Assembly (NCBI GenBank): GCA_019022495.1 | Contig: JAFEKR010000015.1 | Span: 806,001-870,000 of the forward strand | Source of the DNA: Epichloe hybrida | Taxonomy: Eukaryota; Ascomycota; Sordariomycetes; Hypocreales; Clavicipitaceae | Direction: 5' to 3' | Length of the DNA: 64,000 nucleotides | Shown here: positions 23,500 through 35,129 of the stretch, piece after piece | How positions within the stretch are numbered: position 1 is the first letter of the stretch | Layout: every line of letters starts with the position of its first letter | Notes under the pieces: model-generated | The model's input: the letters and a program-made list of their open reading frames with translations, nothing else | Database searches by the model: none | What the model was told of the DNA's origin: nothing | Program-made: the position numbers and the translations under genes

Positions 23500-24930
23500 G
23501 ATAAAGCTAGTGGTAGGAGTATAAACATGCTAATAGTAATTAACTTAGGAGAAAGGGGGCTAGCATAAAGCTACCACTACCTAAACGTAGGAATAGGATA
23601 GTTTAATATTTAGAGCAGTAAGAATAACCCTATAATAGACCAAATCTAATTCGAATATCTAGATAATACAAAATACTATAATAAAATCATAAGCCTTATC
23701 CCTAGTAATAAAGTTACTTAAGTATAGTATATTACTAAAGCTATTACTAGATAGGTAGTAAACTATACCTAAGCTAAAGCAAAGGTAATAAACTATAATA
23801 ATAGTAATATTTATACTACTAAAGAAGCCCTTAAATAACCCTTAAAGAGGCTATTAAAGAAGGAACTAAAGGAAGTAACACTCTAACCTAGGTAAGCATT
23901 ACTACTAGCCTAGCTTCTAAATAAATAAATAGCTTACCTCCCCCCCTCTAGATCCCTAGTAAATAGGACTAAGAGGTACTTATTAAAAGGAATACTATCT
24001 AGGAATCACTCTAGTCTAGGGGCGTGGAAGATATAGTAATAGTAGTAAATAAAGCTATAGGCTAGGCTATAGTAGTAGTAGCTAGAAGACTCCCTAGTAA
24101 GGATATAATTATTACCTTTAAAGGAAACACTACCTAATATAAAGAAGACTAAAAATAGATTACTAAAGCATTTAGGCTAGAGGTAGCCCTTTACTATTAT
24201 ATACTTAGTATTATTATTAAAGGATTCCTAACTAAATATACCTCTCTTAAGAACCTAGTAATAGAAATTAGAAAAGCTAATAAGGTAAATATAGTGAAGG
24301 TAATAGTAAGATAACCCTAGGGTCAAGGTGCCTAAAGAACTACTCTAATACTAGGCCTAGCTAAAGTAAAAGATACTAATAAGATATACTAAGATAGTAT
24401 AGTCTTTAAAGCAAAGCTTTTCTAAACTAAACTATATAATAAGACCTTATAACCCTAATAATACTATAATTACTTCTAAACAGGCTATATAGCTAAGTTC
24501 TATAAGGTAGTACTAAGGTATAGTAGGTGTAGAGCTAGCTATTATAAGGATAGAGAGTCCTCCTGCCTTATAAAAGATAGATAGGTAAAGGAGAACTATA
24601 TCCTATACTCTAGACTATACCTAGCCTAGTTAAGGGACTATCCTATCCTAAGAGAGAAGTAAAATACTACTAAAGTAGGATATCTTAAATAGCCCTCTTA
24701 CTTTACTACCTACTCCCTAAGTAAAGGCTTAACTACACCCTATAAGAGACCTAGTATAGTAGTAAAACCTATTATTATAGTAAGTAAAAAGAGAGAATAC
24801 CTTATAAATATAGAAAGAAGTGCTAAATAACTAAGATTAGGAAGCATTAGATAATACGCAAAGTAACTTAGAGCTAGAATAAAGCTAGCATAAGATAGTA
24901 GTAACTAATAGCCCCCCTAATTAATATAAT
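23500..24930 (+). pseudogene. LINE ORF1 (gag-like) remnant
   Basis: The diagnostic part is a double zinc knuckle near 24462-24590: C-x2-C and T-G-[HY]-I-A-K-F patterns are readable, followed by a second motif (C-R-A-S...S-S-C-L). Most cysteines and histidines have become tyrosine (TGT to TAT, CAT to TAT). Known role in the family: RNA binding in the ribonucleoprotein. Start and end approximate; many stops. Confidence 0.6.
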
Positions 24931-27900
24931 AATATTATAAGTCCTTTTCTAGAATATAAATAAGAAGAATAAACTAGTATATATAGCGCTTTATTACTAG
25001 ACTAATATAGACGTGATCGCAATCTAAGAATAGGAATATATAAGAAACCTATAGCCCCTAGCACTAGGCCTTACCTAGTTCTAACTTATATATTATAATA
25101 AATATAATATAGTATATATAAATAAGAAACACAGAGTAGGGTTATAGTTAGCCTAGGGAGAGACTAACTAGTTACTAGTAAAGCTAAAAGGAGTTAATAT
25201 TTACTCCCTTTACTTAGAGGGATATAGTAATAACTAGAATACCCTTATTTATATAATTAACCTAGAAGAGCCCTATAACTAAAGTGTATTTATAAGTAAC
25301 TTTAACTAAAAGCACCCCCTTTAGGATAAGCTAGATAGGAAAACTAATAAAGCAGATAAACTACTAGAGTTTATAGACTAGTAAAGGCTTAGACTTATTA
25401 CACCCTAGGGTAAACCTATAAGATAATATAAAGATAATAGAGATAGCACTATTAATCTAGTATAGGCTACACTAGATATTAGAGTTTACTATAATAGCAC
25501 TAAAGATATCCCTAGATCTAACTATATCCTATAACTAATTAGTATCTTTAATAAATAGTAGGAAGCTATCCCCTAGGTCCTTAGATATATATAGGGAGCT
25601 ATAAACTAACTACACATAAAGGTAAAGGCTATGATTAGACTCTAGCCTAAAAACGCGCTAGACCTATATAATAAAGAGGGAATAGATAATTATATAATAT
25701 AGCTTATTATAAGCTTATAATAGATTATAAATAAGGTAGTCCTAAAGAAGGCCTAGGGACTCCCTAGCCTAGAGGTATAGTAGTTAAGGAAAGCCTAAGA
25801 GTTAGTTAGTAAAGTAAGGTATGCTAAGAGATAATAAAGACACTAGAGGACTAACATAAACTAGTAAGCCTATACTAAGGTAAATAAGGACTAAGAACGC
25901 GTTATAAGGGAAGAGAAAAGAAACGTATAGAGGGATGTATTATAAAAGGCTAATATATAGGAAAAAGACAGAGAGGTTTAGAGGCTTAAGAGATAGGCCT
26001 AACTTTAAAGCTAGGCCCCCCTAGAGCTCCCTAGACTCCCTAAGCTAGAAAGAAGTAAAAATAACCCTAACCTAGCTACTATATATAATAATAAGGCTAG
26101 CGTACTAGTATAAAGATTCTTCCCTAAGCTAATAGTAGACCTCTTATATATACTAGACCTCTCCTTCCTAGAGCTAGAAAACGCACTATTACTAGATAAA
26201 GAATAATTTAGGTAAGAGGAGATTAATAATATCCTAGTAAATATAGCTAGCTAGAAGGCACTAGGGGATAATAAACTCCTAGTGGGCCTTATTAAAGCCT
26301 ATAATAACCTAGCTAAAGATACTATAGCTAGGCTCCTAAATATAGTCCTAGAAATAGGATATTTCCTAGCTTACTTCTAAACTATAAGAGTAGTAGTAAT
26401 TAGGAAACCTAGGAAAACTACTAAGGAAATAAGGAGAGCTAATATATAAAGACTAATCTTACTACTTAATATAGTAGGAAAGATTATAGAAGTAGTAATA
26501 GTAAAGTAACTTATAGCCTTTACTAAGGTAAAGGGGCTACTCCCTAAACTCTAGATAGATAATAGGATAAATAGATTAATAAAAACTATAATAAGAGTCC
26601 TTATTAAGTGCGTTAGGGAGGCCTAGGGTAGGGGTAGTATTACCTTACTAGCGCAAATAGATATATCTTTAGTGTTTAATAGAGTTAGCTACCTATACCT
26701 AATATACTTACTTATAAAGATAGGAGTCTTACAATAGCTAATAGTAGTAATATAAAGCTTCCTTATAGATAGAATAAGCTAGCTTAGCTTTAATAAAGGA
26801 CTTTTTAAACTATTTATAATTAAGGCTAGTACCTTATAAGGTTTACCTCTCTCCCTAATTCTCTTCTTACTTTACTTAGTAAAGCTCTATATTCACCTCT
26901 AGGCTATTCTAGGCATAGTAGCTATAGGATTTACAAATAATATAAACATAGTAACCTTTAGTAAGAATATAATATAGACCTAGAGGAGACTAGAAGCTAT
27001 ATAGAAGATCTATAAGGAATAGGTAAAGTAAGTAGGAGTTAAGTTTAACCTAGCTAAAACTAAACTTATACACTTTAGTAAGTCTTATAGACCTCCCTAG
27101 GCTAGAGTCTAACTTAGAGTAAAGAAAATAGCGCTTATAAAATTATATAGATTCCTAGGAGTATAAGTTAATAGAAAACTTAACTAGAGCGCCTATAGAA
27201 ATATCCTTAAGGGTAAGTTAGCCTAGTAGTAGCTTACACTCTCTAAGCTAGTGGTATTAGCCTAGGGATATAGCTTTAGAGATACTAGACTTCTATATAT
27301 ATAAGTAGTCTAGCCTATCCTTACCTATAGAGTAAGCGCTTACTATACCCTTACTAAGAAAGGAGGAAAGCTAAGAGAAGTAGTAAAAAGCTTTATAGTA
27401 AATTAATTAGCCTACTTCCGGATTATTATAGGGGCGTTTAAGGCCATACCTATTACATAACTAAAGGTTAAGACTTACGTCCCCCCCCTTAACCTTTACT
27501 TAAATAAGATAAAGCAGAGGTTTAAAGATAGAATTATTAATAGCAGGATAGCAAGGATAATCTAAGCTATAGCTAACTTAGTTATAATAGTACTACACTA
27601 TAGAAGAAAACCCCTACCTATTAATAATAAGCTAGATGTGGATATAGATAAGGAATAGAAGAAATATTAGGAGAACTAGCATAATAAGGAGAGGCTAGCC
27701 TAGAGTAGACGCATTAGAGAACTAACTAAAGACTAACCACCCTCCTATAACCTAAAGGAAATCCAGGAATTTTACACTAATATAGACAAGCATATCTCTT
27801 TAATAATTATCTAACTATATATAGGAAAGATAAGCCTAAATAAGTTCCTATTCTAAAGAAAGGTTCCTAGGGTGGTTTCGCCCCTATATAGCTATGGTTA

Positions 27901-28300
27901 AGCTATAGAAGACTAATACTATGTACTAGTTAATTATAGCAAATATAACTATAGGTAACCTTAGTAGCGATAGCCTGCTAACGCATAGGAGGTAAGGCTA
28001 GCCCTAAATAAACCTTAAAAAGCAAAATATTTAGCTAAATAGTTCCTTAGTATAAGATAACTCTAATATTACTTATTAGTATAGGAGCTAGCTATAAGAC
28101 GGCTTAGAATACCACTAGACCTAGGCTAAATCCGTTAATAGATAGAAAACCTTCTAATTACAAATCTAGTATAAAGAACAGAACGGATAGTGTAAGTACA
28201 GAGGCAGGCTAGGGGAGGGACTAATTTTATAATTTATAATTATAATAGAGGATATTCAGGTCTAGAACTATTATTAGATTAATTTTAACTATAAACTACA
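24931..28300 (+). pseudogene. LINE ORF2 remnant (endonuclease, RT)
   Basis: The RT is clear. Near 26840-26880 the frame reads G-L-P-L-S-L-I-L-F-L-L-Y, the fragment around the P-L-S-P-I-L-F block. At 26930-26941 F-T-N-N replaces the expected F-[AV]-D-D, so both catalytic aspartates (26936-26941) are lost. An APE-type endonuclease is expected at the N-terminus (about 24950-25550) by family layout but its residues are not readable with confidence. Dense stops. Confidence 0.7.
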
Positions 28301-29948
28301 GGTATTATAAGTCCTACTAGCCTGCCGCTACCCTTACTCTAAGCTAAATTTAAGCCACTGCCTTATTCCTCCTCTAGGGTAGGAATTATACCTATAGCTA
28401 CCTAGTTATAATTTTTCGTAGGGATAATAGTAAGCAAAAGATAGTTTATCTTTACTACGTGCGCGTTAAGGCATGTAAGCTAAAAGATAAGCTTAGTATA
28501 CTATTCCTTAGAGAAACTAGCCTAGTCTAGGCCTGCCACTAAGGCGCTTTATTTTTTCTTTGCCTAATTACTAGTGTAAAGCTTCTTAACCTAGTCCTAG
28601 AAGCCTTCTAAGGCCTATTAAGGAAGATATTAAAGCTAGAATAGACTTACTACTAAGCTAGAGTAAACTTACCGCACCCCTATTAGCTATAGAAGCCTAG
28701 GTCTTAACTAACTACTAATGCTTATTTTAATTACTAGATAAATTTAGCTAAAAACAGTAGATTAGATATAGAACCAAGCCAGAGCAGGGGTAATTATTAA
28801 TTATTACCTAGTAGTATTAATAGTTCCAAACCTAATAGTTAAAAGACATGTTAGTAGCCGCCCCTATCTAGCGGGTTAGCCTTATTACTAAGCTAAAGCA
28901 GGACTAACTTACTAATAATAAGATAGCACTAATACCTAAGGTCCTAAACTAAATAAGATTTATAGGAAATATATTAAACTTCTCTTAGTTTACTAAGCTA
29001 AAGTAAATTAGTAGTAGACTAGGCCTAGAGTAAAAGCAAATATAACTTATAGATAGACCCTTCTCTATAACCTATGCGTATTGCTTTTTAGTTATAGACT
29101 TCCTTAGGAAGTCCTTATACTTATAAGATTCCTAGGTAAATTAAAGCTAAATAAGTAGTAATACTAGAGTACTTATAGCTTCTAGTGCTATTATACTAGA
29201 TTTAGTCTAAATCTATAGTAAACATTAGTAAATAACCTAACCCTAGCCTAGGATAGCCTTAAATAGCTAGAAAGAAAAGAAAAACCTATAGGAAGTTTAA
29301 TATAAAGAGAAGAAAGAGACTAGGACCTTAGGGGGGGAGAGCTCTCTTTTATACCTATAGAGGGGGGGGGGGGGATAATTTAGATAACTTACTTAAAAAT
29401 AAAGTATAACATAATTAACAAATCTAATAACACATAAGTAATCTTAACCTAGGACTGCCCTAGTCTAGGGCTATAACTACCCTCCCCTAGTACTAATTAA
29501 ATAAAACTAGGTGCTTAGACTTTACTAGATATATAAGGTAGGAATAGGCTAGAGATAGCTAAAAAGTAAGGCTATAGGAGAGTAAGCATAAGAGTAAATA
29601 AGAAGTAAATTAATGCTATAAATTCGGATTCACTTTGCCCTAGCCTAAAGTAAAGAGGCTTAGGATAGGTGTGTTATTACACTAGAGTAAGACTAGAAGG
29701 GGCCTATAAATACTTATTTTATATATTTTTCCTTTCTTTTTCTTTTTAATAGGATAAGGCTAGCGTAAGCTAGTAATAAATACCTATAATAGGAAACACA
29801 CTAAGCGGCGCAAACCCGTAATAGGGCTAGCGCTAGCTTATATATAGACGTAAGGGGGTTTTTCTTCCTAGTATAGGGTTTTCCCTTTTAACTTAGGAGT
29901 AGGAGTACTAGTAATAGCTATCTATAGAGCTAACTAGCGTAAATAATA
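28301..29948 (+). other. LINE 3' untranslated region with G tracts
   Basis: No frame is recognised. It keeps more GC than the coding part and contains runs of 7 G (29331-29337) and 13 G (29362-29374). It ends ...GCGTAAATAATA at the target duplication, without a long poly-A. Confidence 0.55.
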
Positions 29949-29963
29949 TATTAGTATAGTCTT
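29949..29963. repeat. 15-bp target-site duplication, right of LINE
   Basis: Second copy of TATTAGTATAGTCTT; copia D2 resumes. Confidence 0.92.
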
Positions 29964-32457
29964 TATTAGCTAGGATAAGTATATATTATAGTTATAAGAA
30001 TAGGTCTTAGTTATTAGTAAATAATTTATTTATAAAGGTAAAAAGCTTTACTTTCTTAAGGTCTATTAGGATAAATATTAGGCCTCTTTCTAGATAATTT
30101 ATTTACTACTTTAGGTAGTAATTAAGGGCTTTTATATTCTCTAGGGTTAGCTCTTAGTACTATATAGTAATAGATAAATTAAAGTAAGCCTTGAGTTAGT
30201 ATATTAAGGTAATATAAGCGCCTTAGGCCCTTTACTTAATATATTTATACTTTAAATTAATTATTAGAACTAATTCTAACTTATTACTCTATCCCTTTTA
30301 CTATATCTTAATATTATTATTCTCTAATATAATAATACCTCTATTAAATATAAGGGGACTATTTTATATTAGGAATTACTTTAGCTTTATATTAAAGCCT
30401 ATAGTAACTAGTTAAGTCTCTTCCTTCTTAGAGAACTTCTTATCTAATAGGCTAAGGGTATTATTAGTTTATATTCTAATATATATAAAGTTAGGGCTTT
30501 CTTTTATAATTATAAGTAAGTAAGGATTATATATAAAGGTTTTCATTTAGAGGTTCTCTTTATAATACTTATAATATATAACTTACTAATATATTCTAGC
30601 CTTTATAAGCCTATAGAGAGGCTTTATAACCCTTATAATTATACTAGGTAAGTAAAGGTATTATATTGAAATTAATAAGCGCACTAGGATTAGCTACTTT
30701 AGTAATATATAAGCCTATATATATGCCTAATAAATATTATATAGCTAGATAAGGAATTTCCTTAACCTTACTAATAAGGCTATTATAAGAATAAGGCATT
30801 AGCTTACTTATTAAATAATTAGGGCTTATATAAAAATAGCCTATTTCCCTTTATCCTTATATCCTTAGATTATAAGGTATAACTTTTTATAGGGTTCTAT
30901 TATCTTACCTTTAATCCTATTAATAATTTAGGAATTAAAGATTTAAATCCTACTATACTTCTCCTTATTAAATATAATAAATTTAAATATACCTTACTTA
31001 ATTAAGGTATTAATCTCTGCTTTTATTAATAGTTTAAAGAGTTTACCTAGGGTCTTAATAATCCCTTCCTTATATAGCTTAATTATAAGGGCTAAGTTAT
31101 TATATTCCTTTACTAATAGGAAGGTATTAGTCTCTTAAGGTATTATAGGAGAGTTCTTTTAAGGTCTTTTATACTTATACTTTAGTAGTATTACTAGTAC
31201 TATATTCTTATCTTAGGCCTCTTACCTTTTTTTCTTTTTTTTTTACTAGGCTTTATTACTTTCTTTATACTAGGATTATTATAGTAAGGCTTAATAAAGG
31301 TTAACCTAAAGGTCTTTAAGCCCTCAGGTATATATAATATATAGCTTTCTTTAGTTATTACTAGTAGCTTATATAAGCTTACTTATTCTTTACTTTCTTA
31401 CTAAACTTAGACCTTTAATTTAAGTAGTAAACTAAGGGACTTTAAGGTATCTAAGCTATTATATTTAGTAAGGGCCTTATTAACCTTTCTAATAGTATAA
31501 AGTCTCTTAATCTCTTTAGTAGCTTTCTATACTATAATTATATACTATATAATATTAGGTAATAATAAGGACTTATTTATTATATATAAGTAAGCTCTAA
31601 AAATAAGAAAAGTTAGAATAAGGCTATTAAAGCCTATAGTATTATTTAAGGCCTTTATTACTATTTATAAGGTAATAAGTTTAGGTATTATAGGATATTT
31701 ATATCTAATTATATTATAGGCCCTTTAAAGTAGCTTATAATACCTTTTAACCTTTCTAATACTATAGTATACCTTAATAAGGACTTCTTTAATTATAATA
31801 AAATTAATATTAAAGCTATAAATTATTTAAATTTATTACTATAAAAGTTTATTTTAGTATTTATAATAATAAAATCTAGAGGGCTTAGTTAAGTATTAAT
31901 CTAGTATATCTAGAGGGCTTCCTAGGTTGTTTTTATAAAGATATTATTAAGGAATCTTACTATATTAAATACTATAACTATATTTATAATATAAAGTATA
32001 AGGTAGTTACTATTAAGGTAAAAAATATTAACTATTACTTTATAGTTAAAGTTATACTTATTCTTAAGGGTAAATTTAAAGTAATTAAGGCTTTTTATAT
32101 ATATTTAGTATTAGTAGTAAAGTCTTATTAGCTTCTTAATAGCCTTAATATTAATATTATACCCTAATCTATAAAGAACCTTATATAGTTATCTAATTAA
32201 TAAATACCTAAAGTAATAATATAATTACTATAGCTTACCTTCTATAAGGTAACTCTAAGTAACTACTTCTTCTCTTTATATAAGTAATATCTAAGTATAC
32301 CCTTATTTATATATAATAAGGACTTTAATATTTCCTTATTATAGTGTATTTTTAGAGATATTGAAGTTAATTTATAGGTAGTTTATATTATTAAGAGATA
32401 AGAGAAATAGAGTATTTATTATTATAACCTAAAAGAGAATATCCCTAAAGGGAGTAA
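29964..32457 (-). pseudogene. Copia D2 pol remnant
   Basis: On the minus strand the RT motif (complement of 30457-30468) reads T-N-N-T instead of T-D-D-T. The integrase region follows to about 32400. Stops of RIP type throughout. The frame is cut at 32457, before the protease seen in D4. Confidence 0.7.
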
Positions 32458-33300
32458 GACCCACTTTTATTTAATATATTATAACTGTTATAGACTCAAG
32501 CTGTGAGCTTAGGTTAAGTCTAGCTCCAGAAAGTATACGTACTTAGTGCAGCTAGGTTAGGGCTCTACACAAACCATGCACGGACCACGCATAAGGGGCT
32601 ATATAAAGAGCATGTAATGTAATGTAATGTAATGTAATATTTAGGGTTTGGATGTAATGTGTAATGTAATGTAATGTTAGGGGAAAATAAAAGTGGGGTA
32701 TATTAAGATCTTATAATATTATATAGATTTTTCTTTATTAAGTTAATATTAGCGTTAATTTAATTGCTATTTTACTTTATTTACTATAAATTATTTAAGT
32801 TTCCTTGGTTTTAGATTATTAGTTATATACTAGGGTATAGGGTATACTATATAGGTTTAAGAGTATAATAGAAATCCTTGAATTTCCTTTTATATTATAA
32901 GATTTTAAAATACTAGTAAATCTAATTTCTAAGATTTAATATTATATTATTTAACCTAAGTGGTTATTTTACTAAATAATACCTTATATATACTTTTAAA
33001 TTTAATATAAAATAATATATTATAAGTCTAAATAATTATATTATAGACTAATAGAGAAATCTTTAAGAAGCCTATATTATTTAAAGTTAATTAATTTAAA
33101 ATAGGATATAAAATCTCTTTTTTTAGAATTAATAAATAAATATTATACCTTTAAAAATAAAAGTTTATTTCTTTTTAGTAAAGGTAATTAAAAAGGTAGT
33201 AAGTTATTAAGGTTTATAATAATTTAAAACTATAAAATAATAATATAGTGTATTTAAGGTATAAATAAAAATTAAGTATAAAAATAAGGTTTATTTATAA
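32458..33300. other. Unassigned very TA-rich sequence
   Basis: Begins abruptly after copia D2 with ACCCACTTTTATT. The first 150 bases are moderately GC-rich and not visibly RIP-mutated; the rest is extremely TA-rich with no frame. It shares the phrase AAGTGGGTCTTAC / GTAAGACCCACTT with the tandem repeat to its right in inverted sense, so both may belong to one unidentified element or satellite. Confidence 0.4.
32613..32676. repeat. (TGTAA)n microsatellite
   Basis: Several TGTAA units in two runs separated by TATTTAGGGTTTGGA. A similar tract is at 34588-34636, on the other side of the tandem repeat and MITE. Confidence 0.85.
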
Positions 33301-33608
33301 TAGTATTAACTTCTTTATAGCTTATTTGCTTAGATATATATGATTTTTTATTAAAAAGAAAGTATACTTAAAAGTAAATCTAAAGTGGGTCTTACTAATT
33401 ATAGTATTAACTTCTTTATAGCTTATTTGCTTAGATATTTATGATTTTCTCTTAAAAAGATAGTATACTTAAGAGTGGGTCTAAAGTGGGTCTTACTAAT
33501 AATAGTATTAACTTCTTTATAGCTTATTTGCTTAGATATATATGATTTTTTATTAAAAAGAAAGTATACTTAAAAAGTTAAAAGTAGGTTTAAAGTAAGC
33601 CTTATGAA
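33301..33608. repeat. 101-bp tandem repeat, units 1-3
   Basis: Units start at 33301, 33402 and 33503 with TAGTATTAACTTCTTTATAG; the first two are 101 bp each. Each contains GCTTATTTGCTTAGATAT and the first two end near GTGGGTCTTACTAA. A fourth, more diverged unit starts at 34029, after the MITE. The function is unknown; it could be a minisatellite in a UTR or LTR. Confidence 0.9.
33601..33608. repeat. 8-bp target-site duplication CTTATGAA (left of MITE)
   Basis: Repeated at 34018-34025. Removing the insert restores the tandem-repeat phrase that in the other units reads CTTACTAATTATAG. Confidence 0.85.
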
Positions 33609-34017
33609 CAGAGCTTTGTACTACACTACATCTTGTAGTTTTTTTTTTCTAACAAATAATTCATATCTAATCTTAGAAAATATATAGAGATATAAAACTT
33701 TGATTTTTAAATAGATAATTTAAAAACTACAGTGTAGTTATATATAAAAGTGGACATAAAAGTGGGTCCTTAGGCCGCAAATTAGAAAAACTACATTTTA
33801 CTACATTTTAGTACTAAAAAAATACTACAAATGTAGTATTTGTGATTTGTGAAGCAAGGACCCACCTTTAGACCCACCTATATATATAGTATTTTTCGTA
33901 GAATTTTCCTCCATAAGATCACGTGATTTTTGGGATAATAACTTTAATTATAAGCTAGATATAAAAATAAATAGAATTACTACAAGAAATACTACACTAC
34001 ACGAGTGCAAAGCTTTG
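33609..34017. mobile_element. hAT-like MITE (409 bp)
   Basis: Terminal inverted repeats start CAGAGCTTTGTACT on the left and, on the complement of the right end, CAAAGCTTTGCACT. The similarity continues inward through a TACACTACA..CTTGTAG block. The 8-bp duplication and CA[GA]AG ends fit the hAT superfamily. No frame is present, so it is non-autonomous. Inside are a 9-bp hairpin (33821-33840), a wider inverted repeat (33759-33771 with 33856-33868) and AACTACA-G-TGTAGTT (33725-33739). It is less RIP-mutated than its surroundings. Confidence 0.8.
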
Positions 34018-34025
34018 CTTATGAA
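34018..34025. repeat. 8-bp target-site duplication CTTATGAA (right of MITE)
   Basis: Second copy of the duplication. Confidence 0.85.
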
Positions 34026-34028
34026 TTA

Positions 34029-34130
34029 TAGTACTTACTTCTTTATAGCTTATTTACTTAAATATATATAATTTTCTATTAAAATAAGTATACTTAAAAG
34101 TAAGTTTTTAATATTTTTCTAAGAAATAAG
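34029..34130. repeat. 101-bp tandem repeat, unit 4 (diverged)
   Basis: Starts TAGTACTTACTTCTTTATAGC and follows the unit pattern to about 34110. It is the continuation of the array interrupted by the MITE. Confidence 0.7.
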
Positions 34131-34178
34131 CTTAAAAAGTAAGTTTTATTAGTTTTATAAGTTATAATTAAGATTAGT

Positions 34179-34183
34179 ATAGT
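34179..34183. repeat. Target-site duplication ATAGT (left of solo D LTR)
   Basis: Repeated at 34471-34475. Confidence 0.88.
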
Positions 34184-34470
34184 TATTGGAACAAAGGTGA
34201 TATTAATCACGCGTCGCAGCCGCAATTACCTAGCAAAAGCTTAGGCTACGCGCGCGCATTACATGTGACTTATAACTTAGCTTATTAATTAGCTAGGAAA
34301 TATAAGGCTATAAACACGTAGCCCCCTTTCCTTTTATTATTATAGATTCTAGCTTTTAACTTCTCTTTTTTACACACATAACGTAGCCTAGAAAAGATAA
34401 ATTGATAATAATACTATTCTTTAGGCTCACAACCTTCTTACATTGAATTCAATCCCCTGTGAAACTAACA
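34184..34470 (+). mobile_element. Solo LTR of copia D
   Basis: 287 bp, same family as the LTRs at 34838-35129 (complement), 43853-44139 and 62111-62419 (complement). Both sides carry ATAGT and no internal sequence is attached, so it is a recombination product of a former full element. It starts TATTGGAACAAAGG (consensus TGTTAGAACAAAGG) and ends GTGAAACTAACA. It still holds a GC-rich segment with CGCGTCGCAGCCGC. Confidence 0.92.
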
Positions 34471-34475
34471 ATAGT
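34471..34475. repeat. Target-site duplication ATAGT (right of solo D LTR)
   Basis: Second copy of the duplication. Confidence 0.88.
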
Positions 34476-34837
34476 AATTTAACCTTAATTTATATTTTAA
34501 GAAACCTAATATATACTTTTCTAATTATTTAAGTTATTTCTTACTATTAATTTCTAATTACTTTACCTAAATATTAAAAAATGAAAAATAATTACATTTA
34601 ATTACAAATAATTACATGTAATGTAATGTAATGTGATGCTCTGGCTATATATCCGGATGCTATGTAACTACTAGTATAATTCCTTTCTTCTTCTATAAGA
34701 ATAATATTCTCATTCTAAACGCTTATATATAGTAGCTATAAGGCTAGTTTATAATATATATTATTCTTTCTTATAAAAACAACCTAGCTAGAGGATACGC
34801 TATTACTACTAGATATAATAAACACTAATAAGTTAAC
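34476..34837. other. Unassigned sequence with (TGTAA) tract
   Basis: Continues the unassigned block 32458-34183 after removal of the solo LTR. It holds TTACAT/ATGTAA repeats at 34588-34636. No frame. The last five bases (34833-34837, TTAAC) are the presumed target of copia D3; the partner is outside the window. Confidence 0.5.
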
Positions 34838-35129
34838 TGTTAGTTTCACAGGGTATTGAATTCAATGTAAGAAGGTTGTGAGCCCAAAGAATAGTATCAT
34901 CATTGATTTATCTATTCTAGGCTGCGTTCTGTGTGTGTTTTTAAAAAGAGAAGTCAAAAGCTAGAATTTATAATAATAAAAGGAAAGGGGGCCGCGCGTT
35001 TATAGCCTTATATTTCCTAGCTAATTAACAGGCTAGGTTATAAGTTACGTATAGGGCACGCGCGTGGCCTAAGCTTTTGCTAGGTAATTATAGCTATAAC
35101 ACATAATTAATATTACCTTTGTTTTAACA
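34838..35129 (-). repeat. Copia D3 3' LTR
   Basis: 292 bp. On the plus strand it starts TGTTAGTTTCACAGGG and ends GTTTTAACA. With the solo LTR at 34184-34470 it forms a large inverted repeat with a 367-bp spacer. Confidence 0.92.

Larger units (their letters stand above)
23383..29948 (+). mobile_element. Tad-like LINE retrotransposon (6,566 bp), RIP-killed
   Basis: A non-LTR retrotransposon on the plus strand, full length by its clean 15-bp duplication. Two coding regions follow each other: ORF1 with zinc knuckles (about 24460-24590) and ORF2 with an endonuclease-like N-terminus, a reverse transcriptase (active site 26930-26941) and a C-terminal region. This layout and size fit the Tad clade of filamentous fungi. 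A long, less RIP-affected 3' region follows (28300-29948). It inserted into copia D2. Confidence 0.85.
23062..32457 (-). mobile_element. Copia D copy 2, split by LINE, both ends missing
   Basis: Minus-strand Ty1/copia element of family D in two pieces: 23062-23382 (RNase H) and 29949-32457 (RT, integrase and neighbouring pol). It aligns with D3 (35700-38168, 43313-43852) and with the complement of D4 (46890-49700). The left part was displaced by copia C2. The right edge at 32457 is abrupt: D4 continues into protease and gag, but here unrelated sequence begins. Confidence 0.85.

Noticed and set aside
32641..32680. Telomere-like TTAGGG words
   Set aside because: Only isolated TTAGGGTTT and GTTAGGGG words occur beside a TGTAA microsatellite; there is no tandem TTAGGG array.
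33301..34130. CRISPR-like array
   Set aside because: The units are 101 bp and contiguous with no unique spacers, the context is a fungal repeat region and no cas genes are present; it is an ordinary tandem repeat.
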